64,000 nt of DNA. Origin: Xanthoparmelia taractica. Its lineage: Eukaryota > Ascomycota > Lecanoromycetes > Lecanorales > Parmeliaceae. The DNA lies in NCBI GenBank assembly GCA_033085395.1, contig MU853185.1, positions 217,463 through 281,462 on the forward strand, given 5' to 3'. Both the position numbers and the translations under genes were made by a program. This document shows positions 1-11,042 of this stretch, in pieces (position 1 is the stretch's first letter; every line of letters starts with the position of its first letter). The notes under the pieces are model-generated. The model was not told the origin of the DNA, ran no database searches, and saw only the letters and a program-made list of their open reading frames with translations.

Positions 1-1455
1 GTTGGGTCTAAGGTGTCTATGAAAAAGAATAAATCAGAAGTGTCTCTGGGACGAAATCTTTCATCGACTAAGCTAGGGAACCAATCAAAGGGGGACAAGG
101 CGCAGACGAAGAACAACCTGCGTAGGAAGGGCGATGATGATGGTCCAGTGAAAGGCCAGGCGAGCTTTGAGGTGGGGGACGAGGATCGAGAGAATGATGA
201 CTGGACAGAGGAGAGCAGTTCACAATCACCCCAGGCTACTCGACATCCCTCAGTAGGACGCAAGACTCCTCAACTGGAAGATCCACCGTCGCCAGATGAG
301 CCCGCACAACCATCTCCTCCGGCTCTTCCTCAATCACCTCCGCAGTCTCCACCTAACAATCCCTCCGCTTTCGTCATTCAAGCAAAGGAGCAAGACCGTC
401 AACAAGGCAGATCCCCATACTCTCACCCACCAGATGCAGACGCCGTGACCTACCGTCTCCTCAATCGTAGTACCCATAATGTAGCTCCCAAAACATCTAC
501 CATATCGGCAACAGTCACACCCAATGGCTCCAACGGCTCCCCAGCCTTCAATCACAGCCAGGACTCTACATACGGCAACAAAGATTCCATGCCTCCAGAT
601 GGCATATCTCGCTTCCTCAGCGGGACCGGCTCCAACTCCGGTAGCGCAACACCAGGCTCTGTATCCCACCTTCAACACAACTTGGCGCATCTCAACCACA
701 CCACGCAGCACGACCGTCCAGGTTCACCGTCAGACTCATCCTTAGCTGTCAAAGGCACTGCCCGCAAGGTCAAATCCGCCGCCAATCTCTCCCACCCTCG
801 TCTCACCAACGGCGACTCCAGCTCATTATCCCCACCAACGCCCAAACAATCCAATGCCAAGAACCCACTCAATCCTCCCAAAGACAGCCAGGTCTCCCCC
901 TTCGAATCAGCCCGCGGTGCCGATCCCACAAAGGGCAAATCGCTCACGCAGCTAAAGTTGGACCTGCAGCGCATGTCCACGCAGCGCGATCCACCATCCG
1001 ACCAGCACCCGCTCTTGCAACAAGGATCCGGGTTCGGCATCCAGAACCTCAGCGCCGGGTCCAAAGAGATGGAAGCGAGACAGGCGAGGCAGTGGACGCA
1101 GGCGAGGGTCGAGTGTGCAAACGCGAAGCGCTTCTATCCCAATTTGCTCGCTACCAGTCTCAAGAAACAGGGCGTGCAGAGTAAGCTCCACGGACGGAGA
1201 CTGGACGGGCAGAAGAAGCTCGATGGGAACGGGAAGAAAGTGCCCGATACGCATAAAGGGAAGAGCGTTAAGACGCCAGTGGATACTTCAGAAGGACCGG
1301 CGCAGGGGAGGGGCAGAGTCAGATTTGAGGTGGGGAAGGGGAGTCCGGAGTCGGTGGAGGAGCGTGAGGAGGAGAGGGCGATAATGGATGGGGGCGTGGA
1401 TGGCTTGCTGAGGAGGATGTGGGTGCATGGTGAGACTAGTGGTGGCGAGGAGTAG
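1..1455 (+). CDS. TCO89-like disordered protein, 5' end outside window
   Basis: The frame is open from base 1, so the true start probably lies upstream; the first in-window ATG is at 19. About 480 residues are visible. The protein is almost wholly low complexity (Ser, Pro, Asn, Lys rich) with no membrane segment. Near the N-terminus are a short basic Leu/Ser-rich stretch (SLGRNLSSTKLG) and an acidic patch followed by WTEESSSQSPQATR. From memory of the family, these resemble the fungal TORC1 subunit TCO89 (PF10452), a disordered partner of TORC1 at the vacuole. The C-terminal part (from about residue 340) is basic, with a predicted helix around MEARQARQW. The assignment rests on short motifs only. 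If it is wrong, the gene is an unclassified disordered fungal protein. Confidence 0.6.
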   Translation, partial: VGSKVSMKKNKSEVSLGRNLSSTKLGNQSKGDKAQTKNNLRRKGDDDGPVKGQASFEVGDEDRENDDWTEESSSQSPQATRHPSVGRKTPQLEDPPSPDEPAQPSPPALPQSPPQSPPNNPSAFVIQAKEQDRQQGRSPYSHPPDADAVTYRLLNRSTHNVAPKTSTISATVTPNGSNGSPAFNHSQDSTYGNKDSMPPDGISRFLSGTGSNSGSATPGSVSHLQHNLAHLNHTTQHDRPGSPSDSSLAVKGTARKVKSAANLSHPRLTNGDSSSLSPPTPKQSNAKNPLNPPKDSQVSPFESARGADPTKGKSLTQLKLDLQRMSTQRDPPSDQHPLLQQGSGFGIQNLSAGSKEMEARQARQWTQARVECANAKRFYPNLLATSLKKQGVQSKLHGRRLDGQKKLDGNGKKVPDTHKGKSVKTPVDTSEGPAQGRGRVRFEVGKGSPESVEEREEERAIMDGGVDGLLRRMWVHGETSGGEE

Positions 1456-1769
1456 GGTCTCCCTCATCATCATAAATGTCTTGAATCGCAAGCCAATGAG
1501 ACGATGGGCCTGCCTGGGCGTAGGCTTTGAAGATATAAGACCCGTCACTAGGTAGGGAGCGAGGGCGTTTTGGGGGAGAGGAGCGTCATTCCATTCAAGC
1601 GGGTTTACTTAGGAGGTGGTATGTATGTTGTATAAATTAATGTATTGGATTTTCTGCGTCCTTTGATTCCTCAGAAGCAAATACATTTTGTTTTCGATAC
1701 CCCAACTTGGAGGAAAAAAAGGCATGCGAACAATGCATCTTTTGGTGTATGTTGGGCTTTCCTGCGCGC

Positions 1770-1880
1770 CCCCCTCTCTTGTTTCTTCCCTTCCTTCCCT
1801 TCCCTTTCTCTTTTCTATCGCTCATTAATACAAGTCCCCTCCCCTCCATCCATCCATCTATCCATCCATCCATCCATCCT
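1770..1880. repeat. Pyrimidine tract and (CATC)n microsatellite in 3' flank
   Basis: Downstream of the TCO89-like gene is a run of CTTCC/CTTT units (about 1780-1815) followed by about seven imperfect CATC tetramers (about 1846-1878). It is simple-sequence DNA, probably in or just past the 3' UTR. The ORFs that cross it are repeat artefacts. Confidence 0.7.
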
Positions 1881-1985
1881 CCTACACCCTTCTGTCCCCT
1901 CTTTTTTAACGTATGTAAATGATGGAAGTGAGGTGATATAACATATCTTCCTCCCTCTCTCCCTTATCCATATATGCATGCGTAG

Positions 1986-2444
1986 GAACAAGTCAAAGAC
2001 GCATTTGCCCAGTTCCTAATCCTTGCCGCGACACAGGATGAAAGTCTAGTCGAATATGACGACTCGCCGACCTGGACATACGGCAATATGCCTAAGCTCT
2101 TCACCTACCCACTGGATACCGATACTTAACTCTATCGGCATGACGGCCATGAAGACGATGACTGGGGTCCCAGAATTCATTCGCAATACAATGATGGACA
2201 GAATTGCTCCGCTATCGCGACTCTCAAGACATTCTACAAACCCGCCTCGTTCGATGAACGCACCCCGTGTCTGCGCCACAACGGGACTAATCGCCCTCAC
2301 CATGTTCGACAAAGTCACCCGCAGCCATCCAAGTCCAGGAAAACACAGAGAAACTGCATCGATCGTACGAGTACGTATCCTGACGACTCGAGCTCTCCCC
2401 GTGACGGACGGCACATGATAAGGTACTATTCTAAAGCTGACTGA
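1986..2444 (+). pseudogene. Coding-like segment interrupted by one TAA
   Basis: One frame from 1986 to the TGA at 2442-2444 has coding-like codon choice, with residues such as VKDAFAQFLILAATQDESLV and YDDSPTWTYGNMPKL. It is broken only by a TAA at 2127-2129 (...LDTDT stop LYRHDGHEDDDW...). A CAA to TAA change (C to T) would explain the stop. The segment begins right after a TAG that could be a 3' splice site (GCGTAG). No family is recognised. It may be the last exons of a dead gene or chance; the ORFs in other frames here are shadows. Confidence 0.25.
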
Positions 2445-3858
2445 CTTTGTTCCTCTTACTTCTTTCTACTCTCGGCCTGCTTGGTGCATGCGTGCGGTGT
2501 TTATCTCTGCAATCGCTTCGAGCGAATGCCGATGATGTAACAAGAAGATGGTAGCTTCGGAGCTGGACTGTGCTATGGATTCGCTAGAGGGTTGGTTGAA
2601 GTTTATACCATCGAGGTTTGATTGCTGCTGCTAGCTGTCCTGGCAATTGGAGAGTAGGATCGTTTTGAGTCTGTTGAGGACGACGAGATGGATGGTGTAC
2701 GCAGGTGGAACAGGTAGGATAGAAGTGCAAGGTACGCGTCCACAGCATTGAGCGTGTATTATGGATTGTAAAGGATATCGAGGCATCTTACAGTCTGTGG
2801 ACGACCGATTTGGAGGAGAAGGCCTGATCTTCCAAAGGATGGGCTTGTAACCGGGAGTAATAGGGTATAGGCACGAGCGAGTCAACACTAAAACAGGAGG
2901 AAAATACCTTAGTTGCCGCAAGACCCTAGTGCACTTTATATTTCTCAGCACAGCCGGTATCTTCGAGCGGGTAGCACCAGATGGTTGGTGAGTAAAGTAA
3001 AGCAAACTTGATGTAAGAATACTTGCCTCGATGGTGATTAGACGGAAAATGCTGAGCCGTCTCCACGAAATCTTTTGAAAGCTTCTTACTTTGAAAAATT
3101 GCAGCCTCACCCTTGAAGACCTGCTTCTAGATATTTCAGTAGCGGATTACGAATAACGTGGCCTAGTATAATTGGCACAGTCTCTCTCTGAGCTTCTTCC
3201 TGCTGTACTTACGCGGCCTCGAAAGGCTCAGCAGCGCAGGAGGTAGAACAACAAATCCACGAAGGATTGAACTACGAAGGATTGAACTATCGTTCAATCA
3301 GAGCCCGGCAATTATGTTAAGCGCCTAGCCGGGCCAGACCCCTGCATCCTATCCTGGACAAGGCTACACCACATATTCAACATACCAAGATATCTCTTAC
3401 ACGCTTGATGGTGTCAATCATGTCTGAAATGTCTTGTTCGCAGCAAGTCCCGGCTATGAAATGCTTCTGCGCCCCGGCCCCCATTTCCCTATCACAGTAC
3501 AAGGTTTTTGATGTAGACATGGCTGGGATACCGCTGCTTACTGGCCCGTTGCTTGTCAACTTTGTCTTCATGTTATGTGGAACGCGTTTTGTGTGCGTCC
3601 TTTCTGCACCTCGCCACCGGCTGAGGTGAAACGTCCTTCATTTTTCAAGTGCCTACGGGACAGGGCTTACTTCATGTTACGTGTCTTATGCGCCTTCTCA
3701 AAGCTTTAAGAGCCCCTCCTAGCTCCGGTTGTTTAAATCGCACCTTCGACTTAACCTCTGTTACTGTCTTTCACGGCTATTGCATACTTCCAAGACCACG
3801 ACTTATCTAGCCTTAGACCCACTGTTCCCCCTGATTTCCTACTTTCACCAACACCAGA
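2445..3858. other. No gene recognised
   Basis: No frame in this 1.4 kb shows convincing codon use. A 159-codon minus-strand frame at 2631-3110 is rich in Arg, Ser and Pro, with no recognisable motif or signal peptide. A short coding-like phrase (RGILQSVDDRF, plus strand near 2775-2810) stands alone. The stretch probably includes the promoter of the gene starting at 3859. Confidence 0.4.
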
Positions 3859-5965
3859 ATGCTGCCTTCGCTCAACAACTTGTTCCTGCTCAGTTTTCCT
3901 ATGGTCAAACTAAGCCATGCATCTTGCCTTCCTCAGTCATTTTTACCAACAACTGCAAAAACCTCTTCGTCGGGTGTCAGAAAACCTCTCACCGCTACAC
4001 CAACGCTGTCCTGCTACCCTCATTCCAAGGACCCCGACCAAGGTATACTTTCACAGTTCTGTATATGCAACGCAACGGTATCTTTGCCGCAAATGACGCT
4101 CACGTCCTCTGTATATGGGGATGATGAGACCAAGTCCTGTGCCTACGAAACAATTCCTGTGAGCAATGCAATATCCTTAGTATTGAGTCCTGTCCATTAA
4201 TATCGGCTCAAAGCTCTGTCAGACATGCACATCTCTCGGCTTCCCGCAAAATAAATGTTGGTCCGTTCCGAACTGTAAGCCCTTGGCGGCTACAATTACG
4301 TTGTCGTCAAGTACATCAGCAACTTCATCACCAGCAAAAGAATACAGTGAACTCGATAATGCTAGCTTTGTTATCGAGACAAGTGCTGCGAGCCCAAGCC
4401 AGGCTCACAGCATTACTCCCGCGCCTTTTCAGACAACGACGCCTGAACATAGGCCAAACCCAACGTCGATACATGGCAGTGAGTGCCTACTTCAAGAGGC
4501 ACATTGCTCGCTTCGAGGCCCTGGCCACTCACTGGACGACTTAAAAGATGGATGTGTACTATGGGATACATCTTGCTCGGGTAACAGATCACTAGCAACG
4601 AAGCACTTCTATGGGTCTATTATGCATGGTTTAAAGAAGAATAAATGCTTCTACGACTCTTCGCCAGACTGCACCAAGAACAACCCACTTGGTAGAATGT
4701 CAGCATTTGATAAAGCGAAGGAATGGATGCGGTCATCGCAATGTGACGCAGAGAGTCCGTCGATCATTGAGTTGGAAGGAACTGAAGATGCAGATTTGGT
4801 CAAAGAAAATTCGTTTCTGAACCAAACCTGCTGTTACAACTGCCAAGTTGCTGTTGACCGGGTCGACATTTACTATTGGCCAAGTCCCCATGCCGATACA
4901 TCCTGTCTGAGCATTATTGGTGACGGAGAAAGCGACCTCGCCGTTGGTGCAACGACTGAAAATTCCGACATTTATTGGGCCTGTACTTCGTGGAGCTCAA
5001 GCCAAGGCCAATCTGGCCCTGGATCACCGGTCATCATAACAACAGCAACCCTGACGACTATTGCGTCTTTGACATTCAGGACTCATCTCTATAATCCATG
5101 GATCAAAATTTCATGTGAAAGTTCTACGGGGTCTCTATCTTCGAGTCTCAATTCGAGGGTCAAGCGTGACGGCACAGGACAATTTCTTCATCCTCGCGGG
5201 CACTCTTTGGTAGCCCCAGATGTCTCGGTAAGCACGACCGTACTCGGTGAGTTCACATTGTAAGTTCCCCACCAGAATTCTATCCGAACCTGGATTTCTC
5301 TTAAGAAGGATTTAGTACCTCTCCGTCCATATACATCAACTTCCGAGGCCTACACGCAGCCGATGAGTGTGGTTCCACGTCCATCTCATCTACTATGCTC
5401 GCTTTCTCCGCTGGAGAACTATCAACCCAAACAGCGTCCTTAGGTTGTGTTTCTGGAAAACAACACGTGCAGCAATTCAACCCGGCGGATTTTCCGTGTC
5501 CGCCCCCTAGTATAATGGTAAAAGAGTCCCCAGATGAGGAAATTATGTATTTGCTGACTTCTATACCTACAGTCCCAGAACTGGTACACACCATTACCAG
5601 GCGTACCATATCGGCCATTCTTCGCCTTTCCTGACAAGATGAGGCAGGAAATACCTTTTTTCAAATACTGTAATGCGTTCTGGTTCAGCGCATTCGATCC
5701 CCCAAGAAATTTAACCCCAGCGGTAGCGTTGGCTCCGGACGTGACGACGGACGAGCCAAAAGCTCACTCGAGAACGGCTGAACCCAGTATTGTCCACGAG
5801 CCTGGCCCAAGAGAGACTGCAGCAGATGAATATCCAACGTCTTCGTCCACGCCGGCTCCTCGTCCTCAATCTAAGCCTCAACCAACACAGACAGCAATTT
5901 TACCTGATCCGGATCCAGCTCACAGCATGCCCCCTACACCTGCTGATTCAAGCTGTCCTGCCTGA
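3859..5965 (+). CDS. 5' half of a split Cys-rich secreted protein gene
   Basis: Exons 3859-4158, 4214-5259, 5316-5517 and 5573-5965 join in frame to 646 codons; introns of 55, 56 and 55 bp all have GT-AG ends. The start is ATG 3859 with a hydrophobic leader (LFLLSFPMVKLSHA). After a Ser/Thr linker come Cys-rich segments (SCYPHSKDPDQGILSQFC, CQTCTSLGFPQNKCW, CYNCQVAVDRVDIYYWP, ADTSCLSIIGDGESDLAVG) and FNPADFPCPPPSIM. From memory, these are typical of large, functionally unknown extracellular proteins of filamentous ascomycetes. The Pro-rich tail ends at TGA 5963-5965. In relatives a long repeat domain follows, and that domain lies at 8010-9343 past an AT-rich insertion. The frame at 5970-6100 (DASSQQPKLSADPSKN) suggests a frameshift near 5955. 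The half-gene could still make a truncated secreted protein. Confidence 0.7.
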
Positions 5966-6087
5966 CGCTAGCTCACAGCAGCCAAAACTTTCCGCTGATC
6001 CTTCCAAAAACCCGCCTATCCCATGGGCCGGCAGGGTGTACGTTTCAGGGGCTCAGCCCTACTCTCCGCCTCACCAAAACAACGCGT

Positions 6088-6150
6088 CCACCATCCATCC
6101 ACCAATTATCCATCTATCTATCAATCATCCATCCATCAATATACCTCGTA
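6088..6150. repeat. (CATC)/(TATC) microsatellite
   Basis: Imperfect CATC/CTAT tetramer runs (CCATCCATCCACC, CCATCTATCTATC, CATCCATCCATC) lie between the interrupted Cys-rich gene and the AT-rich block. They may mark the edge of the insertion. Confidence 0.6.
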
Positions 6151-6234
6151 ACAAGATATCCAATAATTTTAACCATATGAGAAAGGATTCAAAGCCCATA
6201 AAGACTTCAAAAGGTTATTCTCTTAAGTTCTAGC

Positions 6235-8009
6235 CGTTGCTCAAATATATATCTATAAAAATTAGTTAGTCATTTATCTATAATAAAAGTCAATTATTAA
6301 TCATTATTACTTTAAATAATGCGTATACTATCTTTAACTTATTCTTTAACAACGAGGCTATATATACTCTCGTGCGATATATAAATAAGTACGTATTCTT
6401 GTTCCCTGGATCTAAGTATTTTAAGAGTCGTATCTAATTTTCAATCACTATTAAAGGATTTCAAGTCTATTTAAAAATTACAATTTAAATAAGATTGCAT
6501 ATAGAATCACGTATTGTAGAATTCTAAAACATCGATTCACTAAAAGTGTTGAAATTTAACCCCCAATGTTGGTGCAGGGACTATTCCCAGCCTTCTCGCG
6601 GCAGTCGCTTGACCAGCCACCCAATTTTATATGTTAAATAGTTCTATTCCAGGGGAGTGTTGGAAAATAATCAATTATCTTTTCATATTTTCAACAAAAA
6701 GAGCTTATTTATAATTAGATCTTAAAGTATATTAATTTAAAAAGATAGTAATAAATAGATAAATTCTTTTATATCTTTAGATCTTACTTGAATTAGCAAT
6801 TAGACTAATAAGAGACTTTATTTATAAAATTGAAATCACTTAGCGACTCGCTTCGATAGATATTCAAGAAGTATTAAAAGATTAATACTTATCTAACTAT
6901 AGATAAGACAATCTAGAGATTTATAAGCCGTGCTAAGAAAATTGTTAATATCTCTAACAAGTCTATTTTAGAAGACTTTAAGATCTAAGTTCTAGCGAAT
7001 AAGAACTATATTCTAAATTGAATATATTATACTAAGAGTTAGAATAAAGACGAGGAATCTTAGAATATATACGATTATTAAATAAAGTAACTGAGATTCA
7101 ATCAAACTTAAGTCGTGATTCTCGATCTATTATCTCAAGAAGACATTATTAAGAATTATTCTTATATCGTATAATTAAATAACTTGTTTATATTAGCTCG
7201 ACTACTATTATAGCTTAATAAGAAGAGATTTGAAGCTACTAAGATTATACGTATTGTAAAAATAAGTTAAGAGGAAATAGAGATAAAAGAGGGAATTAAG
7301 GCTCAGCGAAAGCATTAAGAGCTTAATCGTGATCTTGATTAACAACTTGCAGATCTCAAAACTAAGTGAAATGCTACTCTGAACTAAGAATAGCTATATA
7401 AGAATCTTTTAGATAATAAAAAGATAATGCAATTCGCCTAAAAGAATTAAAATATAATACTCTTTATAAGTATCGTATCGAATAGTCGAGAAATAGTAAA
7501 ACGTCTTCGTTGTAGACTAATAAAAATAGTTACAAATACTCGTACTTCTAAAGTTATATTAAGAGAAATAACAACAAAAGAGCTATATATTCCCGTATTT
7601 ATTGATATATATAATTATTATATAAATAGAGTTAATAATGCTAATTAATTGCGAAGTTATTAATTCACGTAAAAAGTACTTTTTAAGAATTAGAAATTAT
7701 TATAGCACTTTCTTCTAAATATCACTGTGATAAATAGTTATAAGATATATAATTATATATCTAAAGACTCTTATTATTAGTTATAGATTCGTTATAGCCA
7801 ACGAGAATTTCGTTTTAAACTTGTTAATTAATTATTCGAGCGGTCTAAGAGACTCTTTAATAGATTAAAATCAATTAAGACTTTTCTATTCTCACGCGTA
7901 TATTCAGCGAACTTACGAGATTCGGATTAAAGAAAGCGACGATAGCGAGCTTTAAGGACTCGTTATGGATACAGACTATATAATATTCATATATGTATTC
8001 ATATAGCGT
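6235..8009. mobile_element. AT-rich, RIP-like transposon relic inserted in a gene
   Basis: About 1.8 kb of very AT-rich DNA, full of TA and stops in all frames, separates the two halves of a single gene. No ORF survives. A less AT-rich island at about 6555-6665 contains AGGGGAG directly followed by TGTTGGAA (about 6654-6668). That layout resembles a polypurine tract followed by the start of a Copia-type LTR. TGTTGGAA also recurs at 8009-8016, near the right edge. Boundaries are approximate and no target-site duplication was found. The base composition is what RIP (C to T, mainly at CpA) leaves on a repeat. Element class is an inference. Confidence 0.65.
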
Positions 8010-9343
8010 GTTGGAAGGAGCATATTGCCGCTATTTCAAGTGTGTAAAATTTTGGTGGGGAATGTCAAGCAAACATACACCATAGTATAGGCGCTAGTTC
8101 ATGGGATAACTATAGATCTCAATCTCCTAGACCCCGTGTCGCAAGGCAAAGAACAACCTCCGACGACTATTCAACTAGGGTCACAATCAAACGAAAAGCC
8201 AACTACAATATCCCTAGGCGGTAAGAGTGGTGGAAAGAAGAGCACCTCTGGTATAGGGGCACTCATTTTCAATGCATTTGGGTAAGTAGACCCAACAGCC
8301 AAACCAGATGCGGCCTCGGACCTCAAAAATTCAAATGCAGACCCGGTATCCTCATTTCCGACAGTAACAGTAGCTGGCTAGCTGGTAAAAATCTTGAACC
8401 CGTCGGCGGTCTCAATAGCCGACACGGTCCTGACTCCTGGCGGCACCGAGGCCACCATTTCTGGAATGCCAGTGAGCTTAGCGTCTTCTGGCAATTTAGT
8501 GGTCGGCACTGGGCCTTCTCATCAAAGTTCCACAATCATCACTATAGCTGGACATACCATTACAGCGAACCCGACATCCTTTCTAATTGCAGGCACGCCA
8601 GTCAAAGCTGGAGCGCCCGCCGTGACTGTCTCGGGCACCAGTATTGGTAGGGGAATTAGCACTGCTTCCCCGCCCGCAGCAGTCTTCACCGTTGGAGCTC
8701 AACGGTTCACAGTAGATGGGGCTAGCCTGGTGGTATCTGGTACCACTGTCACTGCCGGTGGACCTGCAGCATTAGTAGCAGGCACCACCGTCAGTCTTGA
8801 CCCATCAGGAGTGTTTGATCGTGGGTGAGACTACATCTACACTCGCTGGGCTTTCACGGCCGATGATTTTTACCGTTGGCGGCGAAATCTTCCCAGCAAA
8901 CCCTACCAAATTCTCAGTTGCGGGAACGACTTTATCGGCATGGGGGACCGGGGACAACGCTTAATAGCACACCGATTTCATTGGATGCTTCGGGCTCCTT
9001 CCTGATTGGTACGAGCACCATTCCTCTACACATTCCAACACCCGCGGTTATAAGCACAGATGGTCAAATATGGACAGTCGAGCAAGGTGGGCTGATAGCT
9101 GTTGATGGTGTCACATTGAGCAGTGGAGGTCCCGGAACGACAATTAGTGGGAGCCCTGTGAATGTGGGTCCGGGCGGATTGGTGATAGGGTCGGATAAAG
9201 TTTCTTTGCCCACTGTTAATGGCTCTACTTCTAGCCCGGTAGCTCCGTTTGCGGGTTCCGCACCAAAGTCAGCTGAACTGTCGAGATTGGTACTTTAGAG
9301 TGCGCTGGTGATGGTGATGGCGGTATGGCATGGTGGGAGATGA
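8010..9343 (+). pseudogene. Decayed 3' half of the Cys-rich secreted protein gene
   Basis: One frame from about 8010 carries the repeat domain typical of this family: units like TIAGHTITANPTSFLIAG, GAPAVTVSGTSI, GGPGTTISGSPVNVGPGG and LVIGSDKVSLP. The frame continues through TAG 8088-8090, TAA 8283-8285 and TAG 8379-8381; each is explained by Gln (CAA/CAG) to stop via C to T. Frameshifts occur near 8818 (an extra T in GTTTGATCG) and near 8941 (an extra base in TCGGCATGGGGG). A fourth Gln-type TAG at 9296-9298 sits before a hydrophobic tail (SALVMVMAVW) that ends at TGA 9341-9343, like a GPI-anchor signal. Together with 3859-5965 this was one gene, now dead in this part. Confidence 0.75.
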
Positions 9344-11042
9344 TGGGTATGTTTAGGGCTTCTATCTAATATTGGATCAGACTTCAGTCGCCCGGATCTA
9401 CTATGCATAATATTGACTTTATGTCACAGGGGTAATTGTTTTGACCACCTCAAATTCCGCTTCCTTGACGAAGGTTTATGACCTGGAGTCTTAAACTCCT
9501 AATAAAATCACGCTGTTCAATGATGAATGCGGCCGGCCAGTCGAAGTGGCACGAGCGGAAGGAGAAGAACGAAGGGCGCTCCTGCTGCCCACTAAGGAAT
9601 TGTTACCGTTATTTCTATTATTGTGGAGGTCAATGACGGTGTTTGGTGCCGAGGAGGGTGCTGCGAAGTGAAGTTTTGGACTGAGGCGGCGTGGGAGGTT
9701 TGGAGTGCTGGGAGGCTGGTGAGGTTGGGGAGGGAGGGAGGAGGTGTAGTTGGCTGTGGCGGTGTGAGCGAAGAGCTGTGCGTGTGTGTGTTTCATGGTT
9801 CTGGGGTTAATGGGGTGGAGGCTGGGGTGTAATTGGAATATAGCGAGTGGATAGATGGGTGATGGGTACGATTCGATCGCGAGTCTTACACAAGAGGTGT
9901 AGATTGTATAGGTGGATATGTGGGTAGAAAGATAGGTAACTTTGAAAGTAGAGCAAAGTCCTGGGAGTCGATCGCTAGCGGGTATGTATGGAGGGTCTGA
10001 TGAATAGCCTCCCACGGCGTAAGAGCAATCCTAAACCCTGACAGGAGTGTGAGAGCTAGGAGGCAAGGGAGGGGAAAGGGAGGTCGATGCATGGTTTCTC
10101 AAGATTCTGATCAAATAAAGATATAATAGATTTACTTTGTAAATCGGGAAAATATGGAAGGGGTGCTCGGAGGTCTGGAAAAAAAACAAAGAATAAAACT
10201 TTGGCTTACTCGGCGATGTTCGACCGGGCGGGCCCCCTTTACTTACTCCTGGACTTGTTCGGTCGTCAGTTTTCTTTTTGGGTAGTGTTACAACAAGTAA
10301 TCGAGTTGACTAGCCGATCCAATGGAGATAACCCGGGGATACTGGTCTGGGTAAAGTATGGCGTACAGTGCAACTATGTAATGGCTAGTCGGTGGGTGCG
10401 AACCTGCATTGACGTCACTAAGAGGGTACAGCGTCATATTGCGAGACACCTTTCCCGTGCTCCAAAAACCCAAAGGTTTCAAGGCCTATGGATGGATACT
10501 CACGAGAGGCGATGAATGCGCGTCGTTGCTCTTGGGTTTTCATAAAACCACGTTCATTTGGACACTCAACATTCTCTGGAGACATTAAGGATAGAGGATA
10601 TGTGGTCAATATTTGAAATTTATTGAGGAAGGAAGGTATAATTTTTCAAGGAGCATGAGATGTATACAAAGGTGAAACTGAAAGGAGCGATGCCGAAGTC
10701 GTGGGGTATACACTGTACCCGTGCCAAAAGCGCCTCTGGTATCCAGCAAGTCCCATATATACCGCGAGCATTAGACAAGAATGTGCAAACAACGCCAATC
10801 ATCCAATGCGAAATCAAGTGACTCCAACGCTATGCTTCAAAGAAAAAGAGAGACAAATCCCAAATCGGAAAAAACATGTGCCCACGCTATGCTTGGAAGG
10901 CTGAGACGAATCGAGAATACCAAAAGATCATATACTCCAATGCTATGCTCGAAAAGCAAACATATACTCCAGCGCTATGCTGAGAATTTGACAGAGGAAA
11001 AAAGCGCACCCGGACGCCATTGCGCAGAAAGCAAGGGCCAGC
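9344..11042. other. Intergenic, no confident gene
   Basis: A minus-strand frame at 9886-10092 starts with a leader-like stretch (PLPCLLALTLLSGFRIAL) but ends after 68 codons with no supporting motif. The overlapping 174-codon frame at 9491-10015 is His/Pro/Ser rich and looks random. The plus-strand ORFs at 10201-10515 and 10781-11401 are not convincing. The right part holds the CTATGCT repeat cluster listed separately. Confidence 0.4.
10821..10982. repeat. Four copies of an ACTCCAACGCTATGCT-type motif
   Basis: Near-identical 14-17 base motifs occur at 10821-10837, 10881-10894, 10933-10949 and 10964-10981, with variants CCAACGCTATGCT, CCCACGCTATGCT, CCAATGCTATGCT and CCAGCGCTATGCT. They lie just past the 3' end of the minus-strand thaumatin-like gene, so they may be in its 3' UTR. 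Spacing is irregular (31-60 bp), so this is not a simple satellite. Confidence 0.6.

Noticed and set aside
4159..4213. Apparent frameshift in the Cys-rich secreted gene near 4190
   Set aside because: A 55-bp GT-AG intron explains it and joins two Cys-rich blocks in frame.
8282..8364. Possible intron with a GTAAGT donor at 8282
   Set aside because: No acceptor gives the right phase; reading straight through, with one Gln-type TAA, keeps the family sequence in frame.
9491..10015. 174-codon minus-strand ORF
   Set aside because: His/Pro/Ser-rich without family likeness; probably non-coding.
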